Assembly (NCBI GenBank): GCA_004009845.1
Contig: RMBW01000084.1
Location: 1-64,000, forward strand
From: Davidsoniella eucalypti
Lineage: Eukaryota > Ascomycota > Sordariomycetes > Microascales > Ceratocystidaceae
DNA length: 64,000 nucleotides
Direction of reading: 5' to 3'
Made by a program: the position numbers and the translations under genes. The notes beneath the pieces are model-generated. The model was not told the DNA's origin. It searched no databases and was given only the letters and a program-made list of their open reading frames with translations. Numbering within the stretch: the stretch's first letter is position 1; each line of letters begins with the position of its first letter. This document shows positions 12,416-23,580 of the stretch, piece by piece.

Positions 12416-14046
12416 TTATTTGTTGCTTGATTGCTCTTGACCCTGTTGTCCTGGAACGAACATGCCAGAGAAAGAGACCATCATATTGCTCATAGCTTCC
12501 TGCTGTTGCTTTTCCATGGCATCCTTTTGTTCTTTGAGATATTTCTCTCCGTTGGCTTTGAGGTCAGTTTCTAACATTTGGTAGTACCGCTGGCCACGCT
12601 CGCGGGCGATATCATGAAGCATCTTTCCCTGCGCAAAGGCTTCCGCTGGGTTGATTTCGTCAACATGGCCAACAACACCTGCCGTGCTCTTGAAGCCTAG
12701 AAGATTTCCAACAAAATTACTTGCGGAACTAGTCTTTTTTGGTTTGCGTAGGGCCAGCTGCTTCTCAAACTCAGCACGGGCAATAGCCTCACGGCGAGAG
12801 AACTCGGTTGGCACATCTTTGCCCTCGAAAGATTTGATAACCTTGCGAACATCACTCGTCTGCATAGTGGCAAGATATTCGAGGAACGGGACGAGATCGA
12901 CTAGGCTAGTATCGCGAGGATCACCGTTCCATTTGGGCAGAATGATGGCATTTTCAGGCTGTTTGCGAAGACGACTAGCATTAGTATCGATCATGATGAC
13001 CTTGGATAGATCGCGGTTCAAGTAAGATAGGTCCTATGTGAGTCGATCATGATTAGCAAAGCAAAGTCGAAGAAATATTAATTCTGTAGATTTCAGAGAA
13101 ACAATGTCGGGGACGGGTATACTTTGACGATTTCTCCATCTTCATACTTGGTTGCTTCGCGGAAGAGGGGAAACATGATGAACTGGAAAGGATCTAGCTT
13201 CTGCACAATAGGAAGAGCATTCATAGAAGGTACAGAGGTGAACAAAACAAGCTCATAGTACTGGCTAAGGTATCTGATGAAATAGTCAATACCAGGTCTC
13301 TTAGCAATGGCCCATCCACGCTGACGATCCCAAGAACTGTGCACAAGCATGTCCTCGAGAGATATGCAGAGAGTATATGGCTTTTGCAGTGAGGCGTCGA
13401 GAACTGGCAGGAGCTTTTCGAAAGCCGGCTCTTGATAGTATGTGACAGTTTCGGTCATACGCGCACGCACACGATCCCACCACAAGCCGATACCCCAACC
13501 ATTGGGCACGCCGGGGTGTTGAGCACCTTCTTCCGGTGAATCCCAGTTGCGGCCCATGTAGCCGGCGCCAGCAACACTTGCCAAGAACACGAGCAGTAGT
13601 GAGTAATTGGCGAGCATTTCCTGTTTGCGTTCGGCCGAGGACTTGTATGCACTCCCAGAAGAGCCGGAACCTCTGCCCTGCGATTGATCCTTTCCATAGT
13701 CTTTGCGCTCTACGACAGCTTCAGACAGCGCCTTGGACAATTCATCAGCTACATTCGCTTGTTTGCCCTTGGCACGAGCTGCCTGCTCGAACTCGAAAGT
13801 AGACGGAATGCCCTGAGTTAGATCAGGGAGCTGGTGAAATTCAGGTGATGCGGCATTCTCGGTTGTCGGGCTTTGTTTTGGGTCGGCTGTTGAAGAAGCT
13901 TTCGATCCGTTTTGCTTGTCATTGTGCGATGATGATGATGAAAAGCGAGTAGTATAAGGTGCATGGATGGGACGTGGGGTCGATAGACGGCATGGTCTAA
14001 AAGCTGCATTGGCGCGGGGCGCAAACTTGGTGAATCGAGAGAACAT
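12416..14046 (-). CDS. tim50: Mitochondrial import inner membrane translocase subunit Tim50
   Basis: Two exons, 14046-13123 and 13033-12416, joined across an 89-bp intron; 513 residues. The N-terminus is an Arg/Ser-rich mitochondrial presequence without acidic residues for the first ~40 positions. One membrane span (YSLLLVFLASVAGAGYMG) lies near residue 145-165, followed by an FCP1/NIF-like domain in the intermembrane space. The phosphatase signature is degenerate: where an active enzyme has DLDETL, this protein has SLEDML, as is usual for Tim50. It is a receptor of the TIM23 presequence translocase, handing preproteins from the outer-membrane TOM complex to the TIM23 channel. Its promoter faces the 310-aa gene at 14911. 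Length and domain order are normal for the family. Confidence 0.95.
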
Positions 14047-14137
14047 TTTTATACCCGTTTCGTTGAGCTAGCCAATGTCAAGTCTTGATAAGGTTTCGGC
14101 CTGCAAAAAAAAGCCTTATTTTTTTCAATTGGTGAAG

Positions 14138-14142
14138 ATCAG
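14138..14142 (-). promoter_or_regulatory. CCAAT box upstream of TIM50
   Basis: CCAAT on the TIM50 strand, 92 bp upstream of its ATG. In fungi this pentamer can bind the HAP/CBC complex, which regulates many mitochondrial genes. A pentamer is weak evidence on its own. Confidence 0.3.
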
Positions 14143-14534
14143 CCGATCAGTCGCGTTGTCGGGCATCTGCTCGGAGAATAACGGAACAGCTTCGCATATA
14201 AGTCGACAAAAGAAATAAAATATTGGAAAGAGGGCTTCTTTTAGGAAGTGGGATGAGGTGACAGTAGTGCAAGAGAAGTATCGTATCCGCCAAGAAAAAA
14301 ATTTAACAGAAAACGAGGTGCCAGATCTTCAAGTCTACGGGAAAGTCATTCAGAGACCTGCAGGTGGCTAATAAATGCAAGGAGCAAGTAATGATGCGTT
14401 AAGAAAGAAACCACTTTTAGTTTAATTCTTCTTTCTTCTACTCACTATCGGGATCAAAGTGTGATCATAGGTACCAGTTTTTTTTTCTTTTTCTTGTCTT
14501 TTCCCTGCAGGGCTACTAACGCGCTGTTGATTAA

Positions 14535-14563
14535 TAGGGTTGAGGCTCTTCCCAAAACACGTG
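14535..14563. promoter_or_regulatory. TAGGGTT + CACGTG motif pair upstream of TIM50
   Basis: TAGGGTT (14535-14541) and CACGTG (14558-14563) are 16 bp apart, about 500 bp upstream of TIM50. CACGTG is the core site for Cbf1-type bHLH factors and TAGGGTT resembles the Tbf1 (telomere-repeat) core. Similar pairs stand upstream of RPL23 and RPC34 in this window. Confidence 0.4.
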
Positions 14564-14910
14564 ATCCGAGTATTGTCTAAAAAAGTGGAGGCCAAGAGTC
14601 GGTTCATTGTTGACAAATGTACGTTGTACTACACAAGTTAGAATCTTGAAAGATTGGCTGTCAGACGCTTGAATTGTCCTGTGAATTATCGAATCTTGTT
14701 GTATATCGTCAATCTACAAAATCTGTTCATAGTCTCTTTCTTATACCTCAATCTCTTCTCTACTCTACTGAGAGTAGCAGTACATATCGCACCGTATCAA
14801 CACCCACAGTACATATTACTTCATACTTTCTAATAGTGATTTTTTTCTTCTTTTTTCTTCTTTTTTTTCGAGAACTGGAACGTGGTTAGGCTATAAATTT
14901 CTCATCAATC

Positions 14911-15843
14911 ATGAAAAATTCAGCAAAGCCGCTCAAGGCGCCAGGCGGTTCAACAAGGGGGCCTAAAATCTTGAGCATCAAAATGCCCTCCATCAAACAA
15001 GGACCGTCGACGGAACAATTATTGCTGAACAAATTTCTAGACGACACCGACCAAATCATAGCACAGCCGACACATTCCCCATCAATAGCCATATCATCCC
15101 CCAAGAGACAGAAAATTAAGCCATTTTCTTTTCTTGACCTTCCACTGGAACTGCGCCGAATTATCTATGCCTATTTCTTTGGCGATATATGGCGAACCAT
15201 AGATCTTGAGCCCGGAAATCATCGCTTAATACACAAAAAGCTTGGACTATTTCGCACATGTCGAACTTTGCGAAGTGAAGCCGCTGAGTTCTTTTATGCT
15301 ACCCGAACATTCCGCATCTTTCCATGCCACCCGGGACGCTATTTCAAGACGAAAAAGCCATTGCTATCTAGAATGAAAACCCAGTCACGAAGACACATGA
15401 CGACTTTAGAGATACGTCTAGGTCCCGGCTGGAGTCAACCGCCCCGTGGATGGGTAGTCAATGACGCACTTGGTCTAGAAGACTGCACGCGTGTTTGGAA
15501 AGTGAATATCTTCGTTGAGTGTGACCCTAGTGACAGTGTATTCACAGGGTTTCGTCAAGAGAATGGGTTTTTCGAACAATTTAGTAGCAACCTAGTCACA
15601 GATGTTATTGATAGATTACCAAACGTTCGTGAGGTTCAGTTCGATGGCTGGGATAGTGTGAAGAAGTCGGGAAGTCTGATGCAAACTCTTATAAATACTG
15701 TTGTTTCTCTTGGAATGAAAGTCTGTTGGGGCCCCGAAAGAGGCTGGGACGATTCAGACATTGATGCTAAAGCTATGCGGCAGCTGGAAGAGGATATGGA
15801 GCGAATACGGCTGCTTTGTGAGAATGTGCCGGCCATTATATAA
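14911..15843 (+). CDS. Conserved-looking fungal protein of unknown function, F-box/2EXR-like N-terminal motif
   Basis: A single exon of 310 residues. After a basic, disordered N-terminus (1-70) it has FSFLDLPLELRRIIYAYFF at about 72-90, the LPxELRxxIY pattern common at the start of large fungal families of F-box-like or 2EXR-type proteins. This is followed by CRTLRSEAAEFFYATRTFRI, the usual companion motif (C..LR.EA..lFY....F). The rest is mixed alpha/beta without catalytic motifs I recognise. No signal peptide or membrane span is seen. The function is unknown; a role as substrate adaptor is only suggested by the motif. The gene diverges from TIM50 and lies 295 bp upstream of RRP41. Confidence 0.8.
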   Translation: MKNSAKPLKAPGGSTRGPKILSIKMPSIKQGPSTEQLLLNKFLDDTDQIIAQPTHSPSIAISSPKRQKIKPFSFLDLPLELRRIIYAYFFGDIWRTIDLEPGNHRLIHKKLGLFRTCRTLRSEAAEFFYATRTFRIFPCHPGRYFKTKKPLLSRMKTQSRRHMTTLEIRLGPGWSQPPRGWVVNDALGLEDCTRVWKVNIFVECDPSDSVFTGFRQENGFFEQFSSNLVTDVIDRLPNVREVQFDGWDSVKKSGSLMQTLINTVVSLGMKVCWGPERGWDDSDIDAKAMRQLEEDMERIRLLCENVPAII

Positions 15844-16138
15844 TATACTGATTGTGTAAATGAAATATTTGTTCTATATCAACAGCTGTAAGTGAGAGCA
15901 GACAATTAATACTATGTAGTCGGTACATAGTTGGTTAGCATATTTTATACGATGCACAGTGTCAACTAGGGTGCGACTTACAGTATACACGTCTAAATGC
16001 ATGCTTTTTTTTTCCAAGCCCATCACCGAAGCTCTTGAAGATTATAGTATACTCGCCAACCAAATTGAAATATCACAAGAAAAAGCCACCGATCTATCAA
16101 CTTTGTATAAGCGTCAAACGCCCAAATCCGAAACTACA

Positions 16139-17010
16139 ATGCCTCTCGATACTTCGATATACTCTCTTGCGTTATTGCGCACAGATGGCCGACGCTGGAA
16201 CGAACTGCGTCGTCTTCACGCCCAAATACGCACCCAAGATGCTGCTGACGGCTCAAGTTATCTTGAGATGGGACATACGAAAGTCATGTGTGTGGTAAAC
16301 GGCCCAAATGAAGGTACAAAGCGCAGCGGAGCAAATGCTTCTGGCTCTGGAAAAGATGGCCATGCGACTGTCCAGGTTAGCATTGTAGTGGCAGGATTTA
16401 GTTCGATCGATCGCAAGAAGCGCGCGCGCAACGATAGGTATGTTTGGGTATCTAGAAATATCAATGACAGGCTTCAGCTTTGTATCTAACCGTTGGCGGT
16501 CTCTACAGACGGACCCAAGAACTTGAGGCGACCATCTCCCGCGCCCTTGCTACAACCCTACACACCCATCTTTTCCCGCACTCTGTAATCAGCATTGCGC
16601 TTCATGTCCTATCACAAGATGGATCTCTTCTAGCAGCCCTATTGAATGCCTCAACCTTGGCTCTCATCGATGCCGGTATCCCAATGACAGATTATATCGC
16701 AGCTTGCACTGCTGGATCAACATCAACCTACGCTGCTGCCGATGAAGGTGCCGACCCGCTTCTCGACCTCAACATCACCGAAGAACAGGAGCTTCCTTTT
16801 TTGACAGTCGGTACGCTCGGTGCTAGCGATAAAGTTGTTGTGCTTCTATGCGAGAGCCGTATGCAGATGGGCCGTGTTGAAGGCATGCTGGCTGTTGGTG
16901 TTGATGGCTGCAAGCAAGTCCGCAAATTCCTCGATGCTGTTGTCCGGGAAAAGGGCAACAAGATGCTTTCAGAGGGTATGGCGATTCATGGAACAGGGCT
17001 GGACTTATAA
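16139..17010 (+). CDS. rrp41: Exosome complex component Rrp41/Ski6 (RNase PH domain)
   Basis: Two exons, 16139-16437 and 16509-17010, with a 71-bp intron inside an Arg codon; 266 residues. The start was chosen at the ATG giving MPLDTSIYSLALLRTDGRR, which matches where RNase PH proteins of this branch begin (LRxDGRRxxE). The same frame is open further upstream but has no family-like sequence. RNase PH features include the YLEMGHTKVMCVVNGP strand near residue 40-56 and the C-terminal half with MTDYIAACTAG and the glycine-rich MQMGRVEGMLAVGVDGCK segment. Rrp41 is one of six ring subunits of the RNA exosome, which degrades and processes RNA in nucleus and cytoplasm; the eukaryotic ring is catalytically inert and passes RNA to Rrp44/Rrp6. 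Convergent with the isomerase gene. Confidence 0.94.
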
Positions 17011-17250
17011 TACTGAGTCTTTTGTTATGATATAAAACTATGATGGGAACATATCGTGGAAAATCCGGACTATGGCAAACATATTTTGTTAAGAGGCGTT
17101 CGTTCATATTTATATATCTTTCTACGTGGGGCGTTCGGGCATAATAGAGGGCATTTTTCTTCCAATAAATCAATACCAAGCATATATACCACTAACAGTA
17201 TCTACGACATTCATCGCACTATATTCACAAAAGCCAACGAGTCCATACGT

Positions 17251-18595
17251 TTATAGTTCATCGTGACCAGTACCGAGAATGTCTACCTCTTCAAACCTCT
17301 GTCGTTTCCAGGCATCAGATCTGACGGCCTCTACAAAGTTTTCCAAAGTCTTAGCCCCGAGTGTTCCCTCGAATTTCGCACTCCAGTTTCTCTTGCGGTT
17401 GATTATGACAACGGCCTCACCATCTGATGACAAGTCGAGAGCAGATCGGAGATTAACCGCTCCGGTGTTCGTGGTAGGAACAGAGAATAGCGGGAATGCG
17501 AATGGTTGGCCATTGCTCTGCGCTTTGAGACTTGAGATAGATGCCAAAGTGCTAGTGGCATCAGCTGGAGTAAAGATAAGAATGCAAGCAGATGAGGAAG
17601 AAGATAGACATTGCTTCTGAAGTTCGGCGGCAGAAGACAAGGACTCTGGAGAGAATGTTTTGACTTCTTCCACATCGGGCACAACCTTGGGCTCTACCTT
17701 TTCCTCCTTCTTGCTCGGGGATGGCTTCTTGGTCTTGCTGCTGTCACTTGCCTTACCCTTGGACGTCTTCCACTTTGCAGCGTCCGGGTTTGGCTCACTA
17801 GCCTGAGAAAGGAACTTGGTGATAGCGGCTTTGTTCATTTCACCATCATATATGATGGGGTCTTCGTTGTTTTCGGGGAGTAAAAGGAGCGTTGGGAAGT
17901 TGGTAATGCCAAATTGTTTAACCGTTTTCTCTTGGTTTGCGCGCGCCTGACCAAATTCAATCTTGGAAAGAAAATCAATGGCAAGACTCTTCATGAGAGT
18001 ACTAGTGCCTGGCTTCTGTGTGAATAAAAGTGCGCGAGGCTTTTCAACGGACAGAAAGGCATCCAGGCCTGCATCCATGATGGCTTTCACATGGTTGTTC
18101 ATGCCAACAGTCACCGCAGAAACTATAGCACCAGCGCTGCGTTCACCGCGATAATCTTCAACCTTGGGCCGACTACCGGGCTTTTTTCCAGGGCGCACGA
18201 TCTTGAGGGTCGGAAAGCCTTTCACATCTAGCGATGCGCAGAATCCTTTGTTGTCATCATCATCACAGTTCACGGCGGCAACAGGAACAAGGCCAGCCAG
18301 GTTTTGAGCAGCCTTTTCATATGCAGGCTTTAGGCTTTGACAATGGCCACACCATGGGGCGTAAAATTCAACTATCTAGAATGTTGTTAGTTGAGTTTCT
18401 GTTCCGACTATAGGACATTTAAATGTGTAGTATCAAACTAACCGACGTGTGATTGGATTTGGCAATCAACTTTTCGTAGCTTTTACCATCTAGCTGTAAT
18501 ACAGATGAGCTTTTTGGATATAGTCCAGCTGCATTAGTGCTAGATATGGTACAAAATAACGTACTGAGCACAGTTAATAACGTAGATTGATGCAT
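17251..18595 (-). CDS. ER protein disulfide isomerase (P5/Mpd1-like) with HDEL retention signal
   Basis: Two exons, 18595-18443 and 18375-17251; 425 residues. The chosen start (MHQSTLLTVLSTLF) gives a clean cleavable signal peptide of about 22 residues; an upstream in-frame ATG at 18643 would add 16 residues and is less likely. The first thioredoxin domain has the active site APWCGHC (C60, C63) and a cis-Pro loop GFPTL. A second thioredoxin-like domain (about 145-235) keeps NFPTL but has no CXXC, so it is probably non-catalytic. A Lys/Ser-rich linker (KKPSPSKKEE) and a third region follow, ending in HDEL, the ER retrieval signal. It should oxidise or rearrange disulfides in secretory proteins. 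A HacA-type element lies upstream, consistent with control by the unfolded protein response. Confidence 0.92.
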
Positions 18596-19059
18596 GATTG
18601 ATAGAAAACAACCTGCTAGGTATGTGGGATAGTTCGTTAACAATTATTGTACCACTGAGTTTAAGGAATGGGGTTGATGAGAAATTAGTGTGTAAAATTA
18701 AGAGGTTTTGGTTTGAACATTGGTTTCGCTACATAACATAGAGGCCAGCGTGGAAGTTGGAGAACTTGCATGCAAGCTATGTCTGTGTCACTTTATAGGT
18801 GGCTTATAAGCTTTCAGATGTGGCGCCCATTGACTTTATAGGGTATATAACCCTTATAATAAGAGGGGGGAAGCTTAGGTGAAGCAAGCTGCTATCTCCA
18901 TCGCAACACCAAGATACATAGCGATAAACAACCGAATTCTTCACACTCACTAGTGAAATATAGTCCTACTTTCGTCATTTTGCTAGCAGTAAATCTGCCT
19001 CTCACGCCTATTATATCCAGCTACTATTTAACCTATTCCCATCATCATCTCTCACCGCA
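18596..19059. other. Divergent promoter region, isomerase / VTA1
   Basis: This 464-bp shared upstream region contains a UPRE-like element at 18742-18752. There is a G-rich run near 18864-18870 and the region is otherwise AT-rich. Confidence 0.6.
18742..18752 (-). promoter_or_regulatory. Unfolded-protein-response element (HacA-type) upstream of the HDEL isomerase
   Basis: On the isomerase strand the bases read CACGCTGGCCT. This fits every position of the consensus I recall for Aspergillus niger HacA, CAN(G/A)NTG(T/G)CCT. Its centre is about 150 bp upstream of the ATG at 18595, and the gene product is an ER foldase, the classic class of target. Binding is inferred, not shown. Confidence 0.6.
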
Positions 19060-20256
19060 ATGGCTAGTTCTGTCCCGGAGGGGCTTCGACATCCGGAGCT
19101 GATGCGCTACCTAGTGCGCGCCAACCAACTACGCAGCGTCAAACCAGCTATCACATATTGGTGCGAATACTATGTGCTTGATCAGATAATTAGCCGGTCT
19201 TTGCATACGGCAGACGAAGAATGCCTTGGCTGGACCACTGCTCTCATGGATCGGTTGGAACAGACAAAGACGACCTATGCCGACGACGATGCTATCGTTG
19301 ACGATACGACCGGAGCAGCCTATGTTGAACAATTTGCGCAGTCCGCCTTTGATCGGGGCGAAAAGGTCTTGCGTGCAAACAAAGTGACAAAGTAAGTAGA
19401 TTGGTTTAGTGAAAATACGCTTTATATGCTATCCTCGTACCTATCATGGTTCATTATATTGTTATCATGACTGACAAGCTATCCCATAAGACAAACTGCG
19501 GACACTTTTGATGCTACAGCAACTTTCTTTTCCCTTGCCAAAATCTGGGGCCCGATAGACGAAGAAACAAAACAAAAGATACTCTTCTGCAAATGGAATG
19601 CGGCTCGTATTCTCAAAGCAATTCGTGCAGGAGAAGATCCCAATGACTCAAATCCTACAATAGAAGACCAGGAACCTGCTCTGCCGACGGAAGATCCTGT
19701 GTTCGAGGCAGACTTGGCCTCTGTTGTTACATCATCTGCACCACAAAAGCCACAGCCAGTCACTGTGGAGGATGTAGATGACCCAGATATCGAGCTTCCA
19801 GAGCCGCAGTCTACAGCATCTGTCTCTGATATCTTACCCAGCGTGCCACAATCTGTCACTCCACGAGATCCTGGTCCGCCATCTCCTTTAAGCTCACCTT
19901 CATCGCCAATGGGTGAATGGACTGGCACGGTCTCAGCTGGTGTCTCCCCAACTGTTCTGCCAACTATAGCATCCGGTACATCAACGCCGGTTGTTACATC
20001 CCTTCCAAGCCCATTCATGCCAGTTCCAACACCTGATCCAAAATCGATTTCCGCTTCACCAGTTCCTGCATCTACTCTTCCTACTAATACAACAGAATGG
20101 TCACCACCACAGACACATGGGTTCTCAATCAACGAAGCTGATGCAGCCAAAGCTCAAAAACATGCGAAATGGGCAATCTCTGCTTTGAATTTTGAAGATG
20201 TGCCAACAGCAGTAAATGAGCTGCGCAATGCGCTGGCTGCTCTTGGGGCTTTGTAG
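19060..20256 (+). CDS. vta1: Vta1/LIP5, ESCRT-associated activator of Vps4
   Basis: Two exons, 19060-19391 and 19491-20256, joined within a Lys codon; 365 residues. The N-terminal ~160 residues match the Vta1/Lip5 tandem-MIT domain: PELMRYLVRANQLRSVKPAITYWCEYYVLDQI, with the W-x-E-Y-Y motif, then FFSLAKIWGPIDEETKQKILFCKWNA in exon 2. A long Pro/Ser/Thr-rich linker follows. The last ~35 residues form the conserved helical C-terminal (VSL) domain, including AQKHAKWAISALNFED and AVNELRNALAALG. Vta1 binds the AAA ATPase Vps4 and stimulates disassembly of ESCRT-III during multivesicular body sorting on endosomes. The 99-bp intron is required to join the two halves of the N-domain. Confidence 0.93.
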
Positions 20257-22506
20257 AAAATATAGTAATTTAATATGGGTCACTCTATATATATCAGGTC
20301 GCACTCTTTATACATTGCACAACCTATTTGGGACATCATTCTACACCGCCTTTTAATATAATATATAACGTAGTCCACAAGCGAATCGGAAATTCCTTTA
20401 CGACCACACAACCACGAACACTTAAACACAATTTGTCCACCAAAATCATAGAATCAACTTGTAAAAAGAGGTTTATATTTTCAGTTCTTCAAGCTTTGAA
20501 ATAAGATCCATATTGGAAGGTGAAATATCCTGCTACTATCTCCAACATCTCAATCAACACCGGAACAAAGAATCTGCGGCCGGAGGTGGCAACATAACAG
20601 CGCGATAACACCATGGAAATTAACCAATCCAAAGGATAAGAAGATTTTCCACTATATTATAACTCTATATTCTTGATTATGTTCTCCCCACATTTGTAAT
20701 GTGGAAGATATGATCAACAAACCGCCGGCACATCTCCCGTTGGTAGGCGAGGGGCCTCGGGCTTGGTCAAGCAGCAACCAGAACCAAAGATGAATTCTTT
20801 TCTGAGATATGTCTTCTGATGGAGGGCCAAATGCAAGCCATCTGAGCTTGACTTATGGTTGTTTGAAGCCAAATATGGCATCTTAGTGTCTGCTATAGAG
20901 CTACCTACGAATAGGCCCAAAATGAAGGAAGGAAAGTCAATGTGGAGTGTTCGGCAAGACAGGACATAAATCAAGGTTATATCAGGTAGGTATAGAGATA
21001 TGTTAAGAGTAATTCTGTGTTAAATCAGAGTGTTATGGCTGACTTTTCAGTGAAAATGCTAAAAGTTTCCGACTCCCTTATGAACTATTATATTGGGTAT
21101 TTTTTCAAGAAAGAAAAAAAATAGAAAAAGTCATCAAAGTGCCCGCATCTGATTATACATAAGACAAAAGTATCTACAGTGTTATTCAAGTATCACAAAT
21201 GAAGGTAAGTAGTTGTAGGCACTAATATATGTATATTTAACGATGGAAAGATGTATTAAGACTTGATTAGAACTATGGAATTAGGTACATGAGAAGGTAA
21301 AGATACAAGACGGTGCTGAGTGCTAGAGGGTTGACATATCGACTCTGATAAGTTAGCAAATGTATCAGACAAAACCTGTAGTTTGGTCGTCTAAGAAGAC
21401 ATAAGAACTTACTGAGTAGACTTTGTTTGATTGTGTTGTTGGTAGTTTACAGTTTATTTTTATTTTTTTGACTTCGCCGGATTGCAAGAGTGGAAGTTAA
21501 ATTTGGGAGAGTAAACAATTGAACTATAATGTTGATGGACTAGAGGTTATTGCGCACTTTGAAGATTTCAGAGCTAAATTAATGGTTCTCTACGAGATGT
21601 CTGTTCTTACTTATAGCCAGACCTGAGAAGTCCAATGTATGTTCATTCTAGGTTCCCAGACTTTGTACTAAGGTCTAGTCAGCAATACTTTCTCTTCTGT
21701 TGGTTGATTTTGCTACCTCGAACATCCGTGGAGATATTCACCGAAACTTTCACCATCATGGCCAACTCAGTGATTTATTGAGGCTCATTTGGGGTGAGTT
21801 GGCTAATTAGTAGCCTATATAATCTTTGCAAAAATGGGAAAACCCTTTTCATAGGAAGTTATGTCATACAAATCCGGCAGAAACAAAGACGGTGTAGCAT
21901 TATGTCCCGAATGGGCTGTGCAATGCATAAAGAGTGCGACCTTACATGTACTTATATAGTGACCCTTCAATCTTGATATAAAATGAACTAACGAGTAGAA
22001 TGATCCAGACCAATTCAATTTACAATAGCTTTAGACTCTTCTTAAGTAATTATATTTCTAATAGAAAACATAGTGTTACGAGATATAAAATGCATACTTA
22101 TCCTCAACATCATGCTACATCTAACGCTGACTGAATGGCAACTTCGGCCCCGGAGTTAAAGAATGCCCGGATATAACGAACGGTCAAGTCACATTCTTGA
22201 TCGTCCCCACATATCTATTATACATTTCTAAGCAAAGACAACGTCACTACACTTTATTGTGTCACTTATAGCCACTAGTTGTTTTGATGTTCTGGCGGTT
22301 AAGATATCATATTTCATTCATAGGCCGGGTAGTTGACTAATGACTAACTGATAAAAGTTGTCATTGGTAGATAAGGCAATACGTGGTAAGCTATGAAGAC
22401 GTATATCAGGACGGTATAAAGTCAGTGCCGCCCCCGCTCGTAGCAGTATAGGAACTATTCGACAAACCAAATCATAAATCAAACTTCAGCAATATCAAAA
22501 ATCGCC
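20257..22506. other. 2.25-kb intergenic region between VTA1 and the alcohol dehydrogenase
   Basis: No gene could be supported. An 86-codon frame on the minus strand (20714-20974) has no recognisable similarity. On the same strand a short stretch near 20472-20530 could be read as a C-terminal exon (ending SKLEELKI), but no credible upstream exon was found. The dehydrogenase promoter lies at the right end. Confidence 0.5.
22415..22437 (+). promoter_or_regulatory. TATA box and CreA/Mig1-like site of the alcohol dehydrogenase
   Basis: TATAAA at 22415-22420 lies about 90 bp upstream of the ATG. CCCCGC at 22432-22437 is the complement of GCGGGG, which fits the SYGGRG consensus of the carbon-catabolite repressor CreA. 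Both motifs are short, so function is inferred. Confidence 0.4.
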
Positions 22507-23580
22507 ATGAGTCTCCCTAAAACATTCACTGCGGCTGTTTCCAGCGTTGTGGATGCTCCCCTTGATATTAAGGAGCTTCCTATGCCCATCCCCGGCGAGA
22601 ATGAGGTTCTTGTCAAGGTCATGGCCTGTGGAGTATGCCATAGTGATATGGGTGTAATTGGAGGCCATTTCGGTCCCTTACCACGAATCCCAGGTCACGA
22701 GTTTGTTGGTGATGTCGTTCAGTTGGGCAGTGCTGTTACTCGTCTACAAATAGGCGATCGTGTCGGCGGTGCTTGGCATGGAGGTAAGAACAACACAAAA
22801 TACGGATATACACTTACTTAAGCTGACCGTTTTGATGAAGGCCATGATTTTGCCTGCACGGGTTGCTCGATTGGCATGTTCCAATGCTGTTCATCCAAGG
22901 CTGTCAACGGCGTTACACGCGATGGCGGCTATGCTACCTACGCATTGCTACGTGCAGAAGCAGCTGTCTCCGTTCCCAAGTCTCTTCCTCCCGCAGCTGC
23001 AGCTCCTCTCTTGTGTGCAGGAGTCACAGTTTTCAATTCTCTTCGGAAAATGCATGCGGAACAAGGCGCTGTTGTTGCTGTCCAGGGACTCGGTGGTCTT
23101 GGGCATCTTGCTGTTCAGTATGCTTCAAAAATGGGCTATACTGTCGTCGCAATCTCTCGCGGGAGTGACAAGCGTGATTTTGCCACTAAGCTGGGGGCTC
23201 ACCACTATATCGATAGTGCCTCTCAGGACGTGAATGCTGAATTAAACAAGCTCGGCGGAGCCTCTGTTATAGTTGCCACAGCGCCAAACCCTACAGCTAT
23301 TTCGCCTCTGGTGGGGGGCCTTGCTATACATGGAATTCTTCTGCTGCTAGCTGTCACAGGAGATGTAACCTTCAACGGTGTTGAATTGATCACTAAGGCT
23401 GCAAGCGTTCAAGGCTGGCCTAGTGGCTCGGCAAAAGACAGTGAAGCTGCCATTGCTTTCGCGGATAGATTTGGTATCCGGGCTATGGTTGAAGAGTTCA
23501 AGCTGAAAGATGTCAACGAAGCTATTGAGCACATGGTGAGCGGCAAGGTTCGCTTCCGTGCTGTCTTGACGATGGATTAA
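22507..23580 (+). CDS. Zinc-dependent alcohol dehydrogenase (MDR superfamily)
   Basis: Two exons, 22507-22783 and 22841-23580, joined within a Gly codon; 338 residues, the usual length for a fungal ADH. Catalytic zinc ligands are visible: C44 in CGVCHSD and H64/E65 in GHE. The structural lobe has C98, C101, C108 and C109 but lacks a cysteine at the usual third position (G104), a variant also common in this subfamily. The nucleotide-binding fold shows GLGGLGHLAVQYA near residue 190, and residue patterns after it fit NAD(P). It should interconvert an alcohol and an aldehyde in the cytosol; the substrate is not determinable. A TATA box and a CreA-like site upstream suggest carbon-source control. 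It stands alone, not in a pathway cluster. Confidence 0.92.

Larger units (their letters stand above)
14047..14910. other. Divergent promoter region, TIM50 / 310-aa gene
   Basis: This 864-bp shared upstream region contains a CCAAT box for TIM50 (14138-14142) and a CACGTG with a nearby TAGGGTT (14535-14563). The right end is T-rich, with long pyrimidine tracts at 14839-14869. No gene is seen. Confidence 0.6.

Noticed and set aside
20714..20974. 86-codon minus-strand frame
   Set aside because: No recognisable domain, no neighbouring exon and no clear promoter; kept only as part of a lead on the gap.
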